In this document: one piece after another, positions 52,020-61,949 of the stretch
Numbering within the stretch: position 1 is the first letter of the stretch
Layout: each line of letters opens with the position of its first letter
Assembly (NCBI RefSeq): GCF_000006405.1
Contig: NW_003214267.1
Location: forward strand, 115,826 to 179,825
From: Perkinsus marinus ATCC 50983
Taxonomy: Eukaryota > Perkinsozoa > Perkinsida > Perkinsidae
DNA length: 64,000 bases
Direction: 5' to 3'
Program-made: the position numbers and the translations under genes
The notes under the pieces: model-generated
What the model saw: the letters and a program-made list of their open reading frames with translations, nothing else
What the model was told of the DNA's origin: nothing
Database searches by the model: none

Positions 52020-53200
52020 AACAATGGGCAACATGATGGACTCAATTGATCACCCCAATGACTTGCTCAAAATCGTATTTCTGGTCATATACTGTGTGGC
52101 TTCCGAAGGGATCGTTGCTCGGCAATCTCACTTGCACCAAATAAAGCCGGCTCTGACGGGTTTCTCTACACAGCGTCTTAACTCAATTCGAATATCACGA
52201 TCATCCATACATCTCGGAACTCATCGAGAGCCTCTGAATGGTGCTCTCTATCCTTGCTTATGAACACAATTCAGATAGGGTTTTGAAACCTAGGACAACC
52301 ATAGTCCAGAATCACGATCGCTGTTGCAGTGATCTTCACTGTTCAAAAGGATATAAATGTTGTTCTTTTAGTAGTGGAATAGAAATATAACATCAGCGAT
52401 GTGCGACCGTCAACCGTAACCGCCAACTCGTGTGCTAGTTCGTACAGTGTCACAAGAGGCAGCAGCTGATGGTTAACAGGTGTTGTCAGTGACAACTTGT
52501 CACTGTGATTATCACAGCGGCTTGAAGCTGCTGTGATAATCACACTATATCATTTTAGTTCAGCGCTCGATTCTTGGCTGGTAGCGTTGAACGATTCATT
52601 CAGCCATTCCGAGAATAGAATGAAGAGACTCTTCATCACCAAACTGTGAGTGATGTGCTTGAATTACTGCAGCCACTGCACTAATCCGAGCACGTCAGCT
52701 ATCGCATACATATACGAATTCTCGGTATATTCCCTGATTTTTCGCAGCAGTCAAATCGCCTGCACAAAGGAGACTGGGAGAGAGGCAATTGAATTACCCA
52801 CCATTCGAATTCAATTGCCGGCAAAACGAAAGCTCGTATCGAACCTGGGTGTTCGGGATAGATGCAAAGCGCACTCCTAACACACCAGATCGTGCTTCTA
52901 ATAATGGATATCCTGATGGCCCAGGCCCGCATAATCGAAAATGGTGTGATGATTCCCAGCGCAACATAATCGGATGCAGCATCCAAAGCATCCAGCCTGT
53001 AGCTGGGCCTCTCCTGTACGGGCGGTTTGGGACGAAAATTGGGAGGACGTTACTCTGAACTATCCGAAGATTTGAGCTTTGAACTCATAACTCATCTTAG
53101 TCCCCATCCTGATGAATCACTCGGATCCGTGAACCCATAACACAAAACCAAGTTGCGCTCGCTAGTCTAGCGACGCTAGGAACGCGAATATCATCTCCTA
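52020..53200. other. Spacer with inverted partial copy and a perfect palindrome
   Basis: 52660-52745 is an inverted, diverged copy of the exon piece at 51703-51785 (both contain CTTGAATTACTGCAG and GAATA-ACC-AGAATT-GTAT). 52505-52543 is a 39-nt palindrome. No intact gene recognised. Confidence 0.5.
52505..52543. repeat. 39-nt near-perfect palindrome
   Basis: 19-bp arms with one mismatch around a single central G (arm starts GTGATTATCACAGC). A second small palindrome, CAGTGACAACTTGTCACTG, also with a 1-nt centre, lies directly to the left (52486-52504). Confidence 0.9.
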
Positions 53201-53825
53201 TGCGTGGCTATTTCACCCTCCGTACCTGAATGATACTCCTCACCATTTGGAAATATCACAAGATAGTCGAAGGTGCCGCATTTTTCTACAACCACGGAGT
53301 TCGGGCAAACTCAGCAGAAGAATACTAGATCGAACCATCAAAGTTTGATGATCAAACTGTGACCCGCGGCCTGTAGCCTGGGAACAGGAGATGATCTCGA
53401 CGGGGGTCGTACATCGACGTCCAGTCAAGGTCGCGATCTGTGATGAGGTTGATAAGCGTGTACTGCGAGATGATCGCGAGTCTTGGAGCTTAAAGCTGAC
53501 TCGCATATCATCTCCATCGTGGTGTGGGAGGGTGGGCTGAAGTCCACTGCCGTAGGCCGAGGTGAAATTACTCATGAGGAAAGTTTCCTCAGGAGAACTT
53601 AAGAAGACACGAGGGGAAGTTTCCTCGTAAAGTAGCTTCAGTCAATCCATGAGAACTATCCGTTAAACATATTGGTGTTGAAAGGCTTTGGCTGTCACAA
53701 TTACATACTCCTTCGAGTTTTTGGGCGCGCGCTTTTCTGCGCTGACGAGATCACATAGCTCGCTGGCCACCACAAGTACACCAATACGTATGAATCTGAT
53801 ATTGCCCAGTTTATAGTGCCTCCTC
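53201..53825. other. Spacer upstream of RpiB copy 1
   Basis: No exon recognised. A short direct repeat, GAAGTTTCCTCG/GAAAGTTTCCTCA, lies near 53580-53630. Confidence 0.35.
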
Positions 53826-54723
53826 ATGTCGACTCCCCAGAAGCTACTTTTCGAGCCCGCCACCGCCCGTTTGCAGAACGGTTTGAAGTTGGTCTTCGGT
53901 TCTGACCACGCCGGCATCGATTTGAAAAATGAGATGATCGATGTAGACCTTCTGCACCTCTATAGACTTTTACTTCATTCCATTTCAGTTCGTCAAGAAC
54001 GTCTTGAAGGCCCCAGAGGGGTGCATCACGGATGTCGGCACTTACACGCATGAATCGGTAGAGTCGTGGGAATAGTTCAAGGCGTTCATGAAAGTTCTTT
54101 TAGATCGACTACCCTGATTTCGCTGAGAAAGCTTGCAAGACTCTTCTGAGCATTTCCAATGATACTACCAGTAAGCGGGTATTAGTCTTGTATGGAGTCG
54201 AGTATCTTGTGGTTGATCCTGCAAAATTCAGAATAGGCCAGCATGGAATCATTTACTGTCATTTCAGAGGCGTTGGGTGTTGTCATTTGCGGATCTGGTC
54301 TAGGAATCTCGATGTCCGCTAACAAGTGCAAAGGAATCAGGTAAACGATCATGGACTGAACAGCTCATGGTACTCATCTTATTGCACTGTAGCCACCATT
54401 GACATACTCAATCGTATTGTTGCTATTCCAGGTGTGCTTTGTGCTCCAGCAACTACGATGCTCGATATAGTCGTCTCCACAACAACGCTAACGTAAGACT
54501 ATTCTCATCTGTCTATTGCATCGGTATGCATGGTCATTCTCAGGTTCTTGCTATGGGCGGCCGTACCACGGGTGTCGAGGTTGCGCGAGAGATTCTTGCT
54601 ACGTAAGAAATTACATTTCCTTATTGTTTACTAATGGGTATCAGTTACATCAACACCGACTTCGAGGGAGGACGCCATCAGAAAAGGATTGACAAGATGA
54701 TGGCCCTTGAGAACAAGAACTAA
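53826..54723 (+). CDS. rpiB: Ribose-5-phosphate isomerase B, copy 1
   Basis: Seven exons: 53826-53942, 53989-54057, 54104-54170, 54268-54340, 54432-54492, 54544-54602, 54645-54723; 174 residues. RpiB interconverts ribose-5-phosphate and ribulose-5-phosphate in the pentose phosphate pathway. Visible signature: KLVFGSDHAGIDLKNEMI (phosphate/substrate Asp-His), SIDYPDFAEKACKTL, GVVICGSGLGISMSANKCKG with the catalytic Cys, YSRLHNNANVLAMGGRTTG with the conserved His and Asn, and FEGGRHQKRIDKM. All junctions are GT-AG and in phase. It has two introns (after exons 4 and 6) that the neighbour copy lacks. Confidence 0.95.
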
Positions 54724-54729
54724 CTTTCT

Positions 54730-55460
54730 GTTGAATTTCTTTATTGCGAAATGTTGATAAGTTTCCTCCAAATGTTCACATAAAGTCTCCCAAAAAGTTA
54801 TTGTCGTGTTAGTTAGTGGCGAAACAAGATTGACCAGAGCTCACCGTGTAAACAAATCTATGACGTTGAACTCGAGGATGTTCCAATAGACAACTTCGAC
54901 AAGTCCGCTTGTGTTTGTATTGACACTGCTAGTAGCAGCGTCAGTCTTGAGTTCAAGATTCTAGAATAGATTCATAGTAGGAGTCTGCTACTATGAATGG
55001 ATCTGCTGCAAGTTGTATCGCACACTGTTTCACCAAACACTGATACCAATCAATACTTGGCAGTGACCATTCTCACAAAGCCTTATGTAAAACTGACACC
55101 ATAAACTGTGTATGAAAGGCCAAAGTGAGACAACAACAATTCAACTTCTTCATATAAGAAATTATCACGGACGTTGTACACCCATAGAGGTCGTTGATGA
55201 AACAGGATGTCACTACGAGTCGTGATTCATGACCAACACAATGAAATTCTGATGTCCCCTTAGTCGGAATGTGCTGCTCTTTAGCGCTTTTTAGCTGTGA
55301 TATCGCGCGCTGTCGTGATAGGGTATGTCTATGTGTCTTGGTGTACTAATAGTGTGAGGAATCACGTAGTATTGTAGTTAGGCCTTGGACATAGAATTGG
55401 TGTCGTTTCTCATACACTCCACATGGTTTCAGTTATTATTAATATCATCACTTTCATCAA
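54730..55460. other. Spacer between RpiB copies
   Basis: No exon or repeat identified. An inverted pair, ATAGATTCATAGTAGGA...CTACTATGAATGGAT, near 54967-55002 forms a hairpin of about 14 bp with a short loop. Confidence 0.4.
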
Positions 55461-55462
55461 TC

Positions 55463-56184
55463 ATGGAGTATCCGCAAACTGAAAAGCTTCTTTTCGCGCC
55501 CGCCGCCGAGCGTCTGCAGAAGGGTTTAAAACTCGTCTTCTGCTCGGACCACGCCGGTATCGATCTGAAGAATCAGGTTATTGATGTGAGTTGCTCGTCA
55601 TCTCCTTGATGATGCAAATCTCGTGCTTTTTCAGTTCATCAAGAACGACCTTAAGGCCCCTGAGGGTTGCATCGAAGATGTCGGGTGTTTCACGCACGAC
55701 TCTGTAAGTGATCTCGTGTTGACTCGAGTAGTGATTGTATCACGTTTCAGGTTGACTATCCTGACTTCGCTGAGAAGCTCGGCCGTAAGGTTGTGGCTGT
55801 TGATGATACGACAAGTAAGCAGTTCGACTTCGCGTGAATTATTCATTTGCCGTCGTCCTCTCCAGAGCTCCTCGGTATTGCCATCTGCGGCAGCGGTTTG
55901 GGTATGTCGATATCAGTCAACAAGGTGAAGGGTATTCGATGTGGCCTTTGTCATGGCAACTACGATGCTCGCTATTTGCGTATGCACAACAACGGAAACG
56001 TAAGTCCATGCGTGCGGAGAAGTTTCCACGATTCTTTTCATAGGTCCTCGCGATGGGCGGCCGTACGACCGGTATTGAGATCGCCAAAGAGATCGTTGCC
56101 ACATTCATCAACACCAACTTCTGTGGTGGTCGTCATCAGAGGCGCCTCGATAAGATCTCTGCAATTGAGCAACGCGGAGATTAG
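55463..56184 (+). CDS. rpiB: Ribose-5-phosphate isomerase B, copy 2
   Basis: Five exons: 55463-55585, 55635-55703, 55751-55814, 55866-55999, 56044-56184; 176 residues. Same active-site set: LVFCSDHAGIDLKNQVI, SVDYPDFAEKLG, GIAICGSGLGMSIS with the catalytic Cys, LRMHNNGNVLAMGGRTTG, FCGGRHQRRLDKI. Proteins 1 and 2 are about 65-70% identical by eye and the DNA is clearly diverged, so this is an older tandem duplication than that of eL41. Shared intron positions are 1-3 and the one before VLAMGG; copy 2 has continuous exons at the two extra intron sites of copy 1. Both look intact, and division of labour is unknown. Confidence 0.95.
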
Positions 56185-56431
56185 ATTAATCAGTTTATCA
56201 AGACTTAACAGACTGTGTTAATGGGCTTCATTCAAACTCACTAGTCCCAAAGAGACCTATGAATGAATACTGTTATGTTGTGTTTGACAATTATGATAGT
56301 CACTGTGTGGAAAAAACGAGAGATGGATCAAATGAATACTCGCTATATTATCGGCTTTCGACTTTGAACACGAACTTGTTATTTCTAACTCGACAAGGAA
56401 TGTGTGTGAAAAATTTTTCCTTGCAAAAAGT

Positions 56432-57611
56432 TTACCACTCTTCTTCCTGCTTGCCTCTGTACATCTTGCCACTCATACTAGCATCGTATTCGCATTCAGC
56501 CCCTAACCAACTGATAACCTCGGCGCCTTCCGCCGCTGACAGAACTCCCTTATACCTGATATTAGCGGCCCGTGCATAGTAATATCGAAAGAGATGAGCA
56601 TCACTTGGTCATGTCGGTAGCACAGTAACCGGGCGTGCAAGTCGTTACGACTATTCTTCTCGGGTCCATTAACGCCTCCCGAGCCAGAGCTTTAGTCCAA
56701 GCGATAAGTAGGAGCTTAGAAGTCCCATACATGTTCTTGGCAAATCCTGCCTTCACAACATGCCCTGTTTTCGCGGCCTCGAGATAATCGTCAGCAATAC
56801 GAAAAATATCTTCAACAGTACTTTCAGGAGAAGCTAAGCGTTTCTGCAAGGGCTCGGAAACCTAAACAAAATCCAAATGCATCACTGTGTTGGCTGAAAC
56901 CTCACCTGCGACAGGTTACCGAGTGCACTACTGACGTTCACCACTCTTCCTTTGTCGGCCATCATTGGCCAAAAAGCTTCAGTGACTTTTACACAACCGT
57001 AGAGATTAACCTCGATCGTTCGACGCGACTAGGAGAAAGACAGTAGAGTTGAAACTGCCAAGGTGTACCTGCTCATAGGAGGCTTCCGAATCGTCCTCGT
57101 CCAATAGCACGGCAGCGTTGTTGACAAGTGCATCAATTGATGGTGTTAGTTTAGATATCTACGAGGGCACGTCTCCTGTCATCAGGGGAGGCCGATACAG
57201 TTTCACTTGTGCCTTTGCGCCCTCGATGGATGCAGCATCAGAGACATCCAACTGAACAGCACCATAGGGCTTAAGAGTATCTGAGAAAGTTTGGTTGAGG
57301 CATCACGTGGTTGAACACAAACTCGAGGTGAGATTCCCAACGATACGAACGAATGATCTTACTAGTACAGTCAGCCCACAGAGTAACAGATCGCGCTGAT
57401 AAAGCTGAGACCCAGGGTTCAATCCATCGATAGTGTACTGCGCAGGAAAAAGAGAATATCGTCTGATGGTACCTGCCGCTTCCCTGAGCCTCTTCTCGTC
57501 CCTAGCGGACATGATCACCCTGGCACCGTTCCCTATGAGCTTCTTACACACTTCGAAACCAATGCCCTTGTTGGCACCCGTAACCACAACTACAGGTGGA
57601 TGAGGAACCAT
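56432..57611 (-). CDS. Short-chain dehydrogenase/reductase (carbonyl-reductase-like)
   Basis: Six exons: 57611-57473, 57280-57207, 57158-57069, 57028-56906, 56861-56605, 56555-56432; all joins in phase. The Rossmann start VVVVTGANKGIGFEVCKKL binds NAD(P)H, and ARDEKR favours NADPH. VQLDVSDAAS and ALVNNAAVLLDE follow ('NNAG' region). VVNVSSALGNLS holds the catalytic Ser, YGTSKLLLIAWTKAL the Tyr-x-x-x-Lys pair, and TPGYCATDMTK the substrate loop. The C-terminal exon (AAEGAEVISWLG...SGKMYRGKQEEEW) fits the end of carbonyl-reductase-type SDRs. Substrate unknown. It is convergent with RpiB copy 2. Confidence 0.9.
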
Positions 57612-57619
57612 TCACGGGT

Positions 57620-58420
57620 ACGTCTGCTGAAAACAACTGCCAAAATCCAACTGTCAGGGCTTTCAAGGGATTCCCTTCGACGCAATCGTAGGACATGTAA
57701 TTGTGACCACTAGACCCTACTCGCGTGCAAAGTGGTTCAAAATGTGTTCCCTATGGTATACCCCTTTGTGTGCAATCACTCGTGTCAAGTGGCTTTTACA
57801 TGATTCACATCTCTGATCAAATGAGATGCCCTCCCGATAACTATCGTAACCCAACACACAACAATGGAGAGAATACTATGCGCCACTAAGACCAACGAGA
57901 AGCACTTGAATGACATACTTGAATGACATACATACTGAATGGCATATTTTCTACTTCCAATGAGTTCGGAAATTCGCCAACTCATCCTCCATCAGTCGCG
58001 TACGCTTACCAGCCAGCTTCATCGTACTCTATATAGCCTACTCCCATGGATGTGTTAACGATAACAGAGTGACGTCACCATGGTTGGCAGCAGCTGATTA
58101 GAATGTCTGATGAGGGAACACACGAAACCTGACCGATGGTCCGCCTCGTCACCAAAAGGCAGAATTTCCTTTCCGATCCTGATTGAGGATAGTCGGTAAT
58201 TTCTCATCCCCACAACCCAGACCCCAACAGTCTTCCGAGCAGAATAGCATCAAATCCCGACATAGGCGAGTTGGAAGGAGGAGTTATAGATTGAGAGTGA
58301 GATTAATCGAGATCTCGAGCAACTCCGGTTTGGTATCTCTATTAAACCACGGAAGTGGCACCATTACAGCTAGGCACACTGTATCATACACGTATCGGTC
58401 ATGATATACTATAAATCATC
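57620..58420. other. Spacer, nothing assigned
   Basis: About 800 bp without recognised exons, MITEs or RNA genes. It contains TCTGATGAGGGAACACACGA (near 58108), considered and rejected as a hammerhead core. Confidence 0.35.
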
Positions 58421-58423
58421 ACT

Positions 58424-58490
58424 ATAGTAGTCTAGTTGGTTAGGACTGCCACCTCCCACACGATCAACCCCGAGTTCATTCCCCAGTTCA
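58424..58490 (+). repeat. tRNA-like segment, decayed
   Basis: A box TAGTCTAGTTGGTTAGGA and B-box-like GAGTTCATTCC are in near-normal spacing, like the 5' half of tRNA-Glu/Val. The anticodon arm does not fold and the acceptor is missing. Pseudo-tRNA or SINE head. Confidence 0.4.
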
Positions 58491-58700
58491 GTAAGAATGT
58501 CAGTACATTCTCGTTCATCACAGTCTTATCCCAAGCGGCATGTCGCGAATCAATTGTTTTAACTTACACCCAGGGATTCGCCTATGATATTTTCAGAGGC
58601 CCCAACCCCACCACCCGCCGCCACTCGATTAACTCAAGCCCTTAAACGATGACCACCGCAGTCTTCGAGCCGTTGCTTACACCACTTAGTAGTAGCAGTT

Positions 58701-59232
58701 CTAATCTACTTGAGCCATAGCGACATCCTTCTCAGTGTATCTCTTCTTTCCAGAGTCCTTAGAACGGTTCTTGCGCTCAAGGAGAGCCTTGCGGTCCTTA
58801 TCCATCTTCAGCTTAGTGATGACAACCTTGGAAGGATGAACACCAACATTGGCGTGAGAGCCGTTAACCTGAAAACACATGCATTTACCATAGGCTCACT
58901 ACTGGAGTAATACTCACCTTGTCGCGAGTGAGACGTTCGATGTGAATAACGAACTTCTTACGGTAGCAGGCAGTGACCTTACCCTCGCGGTCGCTGTAGT
59001 GACCACGAACAACCATAACCTCATCATCCTTGCGAATAGGAACGGACCTGCGGGAATATAAGGAATAAATGAATCGTTGATGGTATTATAGAAATTACCT
59101 GACGTTGTACTTGGCCCTGAGTTCTTTGGAGAGGGGCGCGGACATGATGATCCTCCTCTGGTCAGAAGGGGCAGTGAAGTGAGCCTTACGACTCTTACGA
59201 CGGGACGATGATACCGCGGGTGAGAACTTCAT
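58701..59232 (-). CDS. RPL26: Ribosomal protein uL24 (RPL26)
   Basis: Three exons: 59232-59099, 59047-58918, 58868-58701. Encodes [39 protein letters not shown], the KOW motif region [72 protein letters not shown] and an ending DVAMAQVD. Length (143 residues) and the KOW fold are typical of eukaryotic uL24, which sits near the exit tunnel. Introns are 51 and 49 nt. A palindromic ATCGATC-N4-GATCGAT lies about 225 bp upstream of the ATG. Confidence 0.96.
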
Positions 59233-59239
59233 GGTTGTA

Positions 59240-60018
59240 AACAACTACGGCTACTATCAGAGATTATGATGGTAATCAACCTGCGGACCTATTCTGTATC
59301 CGAAGAAGTCAACCTCAAGATACGCCACTTAGCACGCATACACTGGCTTATGACCATACGTAGTAACCTACCATAATCAACTCCTCACTCACCAACACCT
59401 GCCAGCATGGCCGAGTGTGGGAAATCCGGAACTTCCCTCTGCACGCTGGGGTAATATCGATCACGCGATCGATTTCGCCGCGCATCGTCCAGTGGACATT
59501 TCTATCCACCATGCTGTGAGGCAGGTCTGTTCCTACAAGCAATCGTGCTGGTCAAGAGTCGACTATGACTATCTACGCCTGAGGACTCCGTCACGCGCCA
59601 CAAAAATAAGTATAATACTCAGAGTAGTTGGAGAACTCGATCTTGTGTTGAGCTTGTTTCCATCAAGTACATTCTAAGGAGATGTTCTATCTACCTTGAT
59701 AACGACGTTAACTGTTTAGTGACCAACCCTTTCAACAGTAGGTTCCGACCTAGGCGGAATTTATACTGAAATATCCACTCTGTATTCGAGGTAGTGAACT
59801 CGAGAACTCATGGAAGCACAGGAGGGTCCTCAACCGTACCTATTTTGCATCTTCCCCAGTGGACCTCAAGATACCTTTCAGTTCCTCCTTAATGAAAGGC
59901 GTGATAGAATACATCGCGACTCGAATCGACCTTGTCGAATTCGAACAGCTCATCTTGATCGCCCTCGATGTGTCTGCATTTCGGGCTAGTCAAATTTCAT
60001 GACTCATAGCAGTGAGAG
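59240..60018. other. uL24 promoter side and spacer
   Basis: Holds the uL24 upstream region and the palindrome at 59456. 59405-59440 (GCATGGCCGAGTGTGGGAAATC) resembles the left end of family A but the rest is missing. No gene recognised. Confidence 0.4.
59456..59473. promoter_or_regulatory. Palindromic site ATCGATC-N4-GATCGAT upstream of uL24
   Basis: 7-bp perfect arms, 4-nt centre ACGC; third instance in the window of the same arms and spacing (others at 2802 and 31405). It is 225 bp upstream of the uL24 start codon, with no other gene between. Confidence 0.4.
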
Positions 60019-60206
60019 CAGTGTGGGACAATATGCACATGGTCAACTACATGTGTGGCCGACGATATGAAATTATTGGGAAAATGGGGGAAATTTTCAT
60101 CGGTTTCTGTACACTTCTACTCTAATTCGTATTCAAACGCCTATAATAAGCCTTGACTTAGTCCTCATATCAGCTGAGGAAAGCAAACATATATATCCCA
60201 ACACTG
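60019..60206 (+). mobile_element. hAT MITE family A, near full length
   Basis: CAGTGTGGGACAATATGCAC ... CAGCTGAGGAAAGCAAACAT ... CCCAACACTG, 188 bp. Flanks AGTGAGAG / AGTGGTCA share only five positions, so the target duplication has decayed. Confidence 0.9.
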
Positions 60207-60294
60207 AGTGGTCATTGCTGAGGGCAAACAGCATCTTTTTGCTGCTGCTGACCGTCTTGTCCACTAGGCGGCGGAGATTCGTCCGGATGGTGCC

Positions 60295-60465
60295 AAGTGT
60301 GGAGGGAAAGTATGCACTTTGTGCTCAACTGCATGTGTTGGTGACAATATGAAAATTCTGAAGAAATTGTGAGAAATTCTCATTGGTTTCTGTACACTTC
60401 TACCCGGAATTTGCATGTAAACTTATATAGTTAGTGAAGTTGGCTAAGGAAAGCAAACAGTGGGT
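60295..60465 (+). mobile_element. hAT MITE family A, second copy in tandem
   Basis: AAGTGTGGAGGGAAAGTATGC, ACTGCATGTGTTGGTGACAA, TTTCTGTACACTTCTACCC; the right end is shortened after GGCTAAGGAAAGCAAACAG. About 90 bp separates it from the copy at 60019. That spacer has a coding-like snippet (EGKQHLFAAADRLV). Confidence 0.85.
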
Positions 60466-60601
60466 GTGGCGCGACTCACGGCTTGGCCAGCAGTTGTATT
60501 ATTGGTCGAGCGATGCTGTTGTACAATATTTAATAACGATATACATATATATAGTTATACCCTATACTAGATATTAATAGTAATATGATAATACAATATA
60601 A

Positions 60602-60713
60602 TGGAGTTTCACAACCCGTTATTAGTGAAGTGGCGATATTCGCGGTGATATGCAGTAGTCGTGAAATATGATTTCACTAGTGTTTTTCACATCACTAGGT
60701 TGGTAAAACTCCA
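60602..60713. mobile_element. MITE family B copy
   Basis: TGGAGTTTCACAACCCG ... CACTAGGTTGGTAAAACTCCA, 112 bp, inner GCGGTGATATGCAGTAGTCG. Flanked on the left by an AT-rich run. Confidence 0.88.
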
Positions 60714-60719
60714 CTGTAC

Positions 60720-61875
60720 CTCCATAACAGATTACAATTTGTGTATTTTTTTATACTATTATATCCTCGTTGTTGTTGTTGCCTGGTTCCATTAAGAGTG
60801 ATAGACCGGCACCGTGTGGTGGTACAGGCAGTGATGTATCAGCAGCTTGACGAAGAACCAAGATATGGCTAGGGATGACTAGTCACGTGCTAATCTAATT
60901 GACTCGAGTATCCACTGCAGCTAATCTCCCCGCGTCGACTGCGACCCCGAGGTAGATTTGGAGCTATTATTATTATCATCATCATTTCCTAATCGATTGG
61001 CATTGAGCTGTTGCCCTACCTCGACAGTGGTGTGGTTCTGACACGTTATCCGGATGCCCACTCTGTATCAACTATTGTATTATAAGGAAGAGTGGTATGG
61101 GTGATAATGGGGATTTCTGGGTAGGTTGTATTGATGTGAAAATCATAAGTAAAGTCATACTTTTGCTATCTCGAATCCTTCAGTGATTTATCTTAGGCTA
61201 GTCGGACAACTAGCCTGAAGGATTTTAGAGAGATCATGACATTGAAGAGATTCAACATTCAATGACAACGGTGGTTCAACATACCATTCCGACATTCAAG
61301 AGATCATGATTGGACAACTGATGACGTTATCCTCTCAGTGATTTTATGGTAGGAAATCTCATGCTAGTCTAGCATGAGATTTCCTACTGCTATTTCACTT
61401 GGGTTGACGGTGCTTCGTGTACCGAGAGGACGACTGAAGAGTTATGGTAGTTTAATTGAAGATGATTTTCAAGAATTTGGGGATGAGCAGGGATGATAGG
61501 GAATCAGAGTGCAGTAATAACTAAAGGCGTGGTATGACTCAACCCGTGCACGCAAGTACAAAGTTTGTCGACATCCGCACGGGGAAATCAATCCAATGCT
61601 ATTACTATGATTGGGAGCCTAGCTGTGATCGCTGCGGTTGACACCTGTAGGAATGCCTCTGTTTAAGCCAGCGTGAGAGTCGGGGTGGGTCTTCTGGCAG
61701 CGATAGAGGAGATCGAAGACGTGGCGCAGCGAGCGGTATGTGAGAAGAGGAGATTGTAGATATAGATATCTCATACAAGGTTAGCCCGCATTGTAATGTT
61801 TTCTTGATGCTTGCTCTGTTAGTTGAACCACGAAGAAGTCCAGTAAGTGATCCAGATCGTGTGCTTAGGTAAAAG
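60720..61875. other. Spacer with perfect palindromes
   Basis: No intact gene. 61190-61240 has an interrupted palindrome (AATCCTTCAG...GGCTAGT CGGACA ACTAGCCTGAAGGATT, with a 12-nt insert in the left arm). 61349-61387 is a perfect 39-nt palindrome. A weakly coding snippet (SVRVGVGLLAAIEEIEDVA, GT donor) lies near 61675-61737. Confidence 0.45.
61349..61387. repeat. 39-nt perfect palindrome
   Basis: Two perfect 19-bp arms (starting GTAGGAAATCTCATGCTAG) around one central T. The 1-nt loop is too small for a normal stem-loop RNA. It is preceded by CTCTCAGTGATTTTAT, similar to the sequence that precedes the interrupted palindrome at 61190. Confidence 0.95.
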
Positions 61876-61947
61876 TTCCGCCGCCGGGAATTGAACCCGG
61901 GTCTCCTGCGTGACAGGCAGGAATACTCACCACTATACTACAGCGGA
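61876..61947 (-). tRNA. tRNA-Asp (GTC)
   Basis: 72 nt, minus strand. Acceptor TCCGCTG with CGGCGGA (one G-T), D arm with GTAGTATAGTGGTGAGTA, anticodon loop CTGTCAC giving GTC, T arm CCCGGGTTCAATTCCCGG, discriminator A. No intron. Confidence 0.96.
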
Positions 61948-61949
61948 CA

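Noticed and set aside
51607-52263. A 218-codon plus-strand open frame.
   Set aside because: Its second half runs antisense across a good tRNA-Glu gene and onward without coding character; only the first 90 or so codons look real.
58090-58140. CTGATGAGGGAACACACGAAAC looks like a hammerhead core.
   Set aside because: Core letters are present, but stem II has only isolated pairs and no stem I or III can be drawn.
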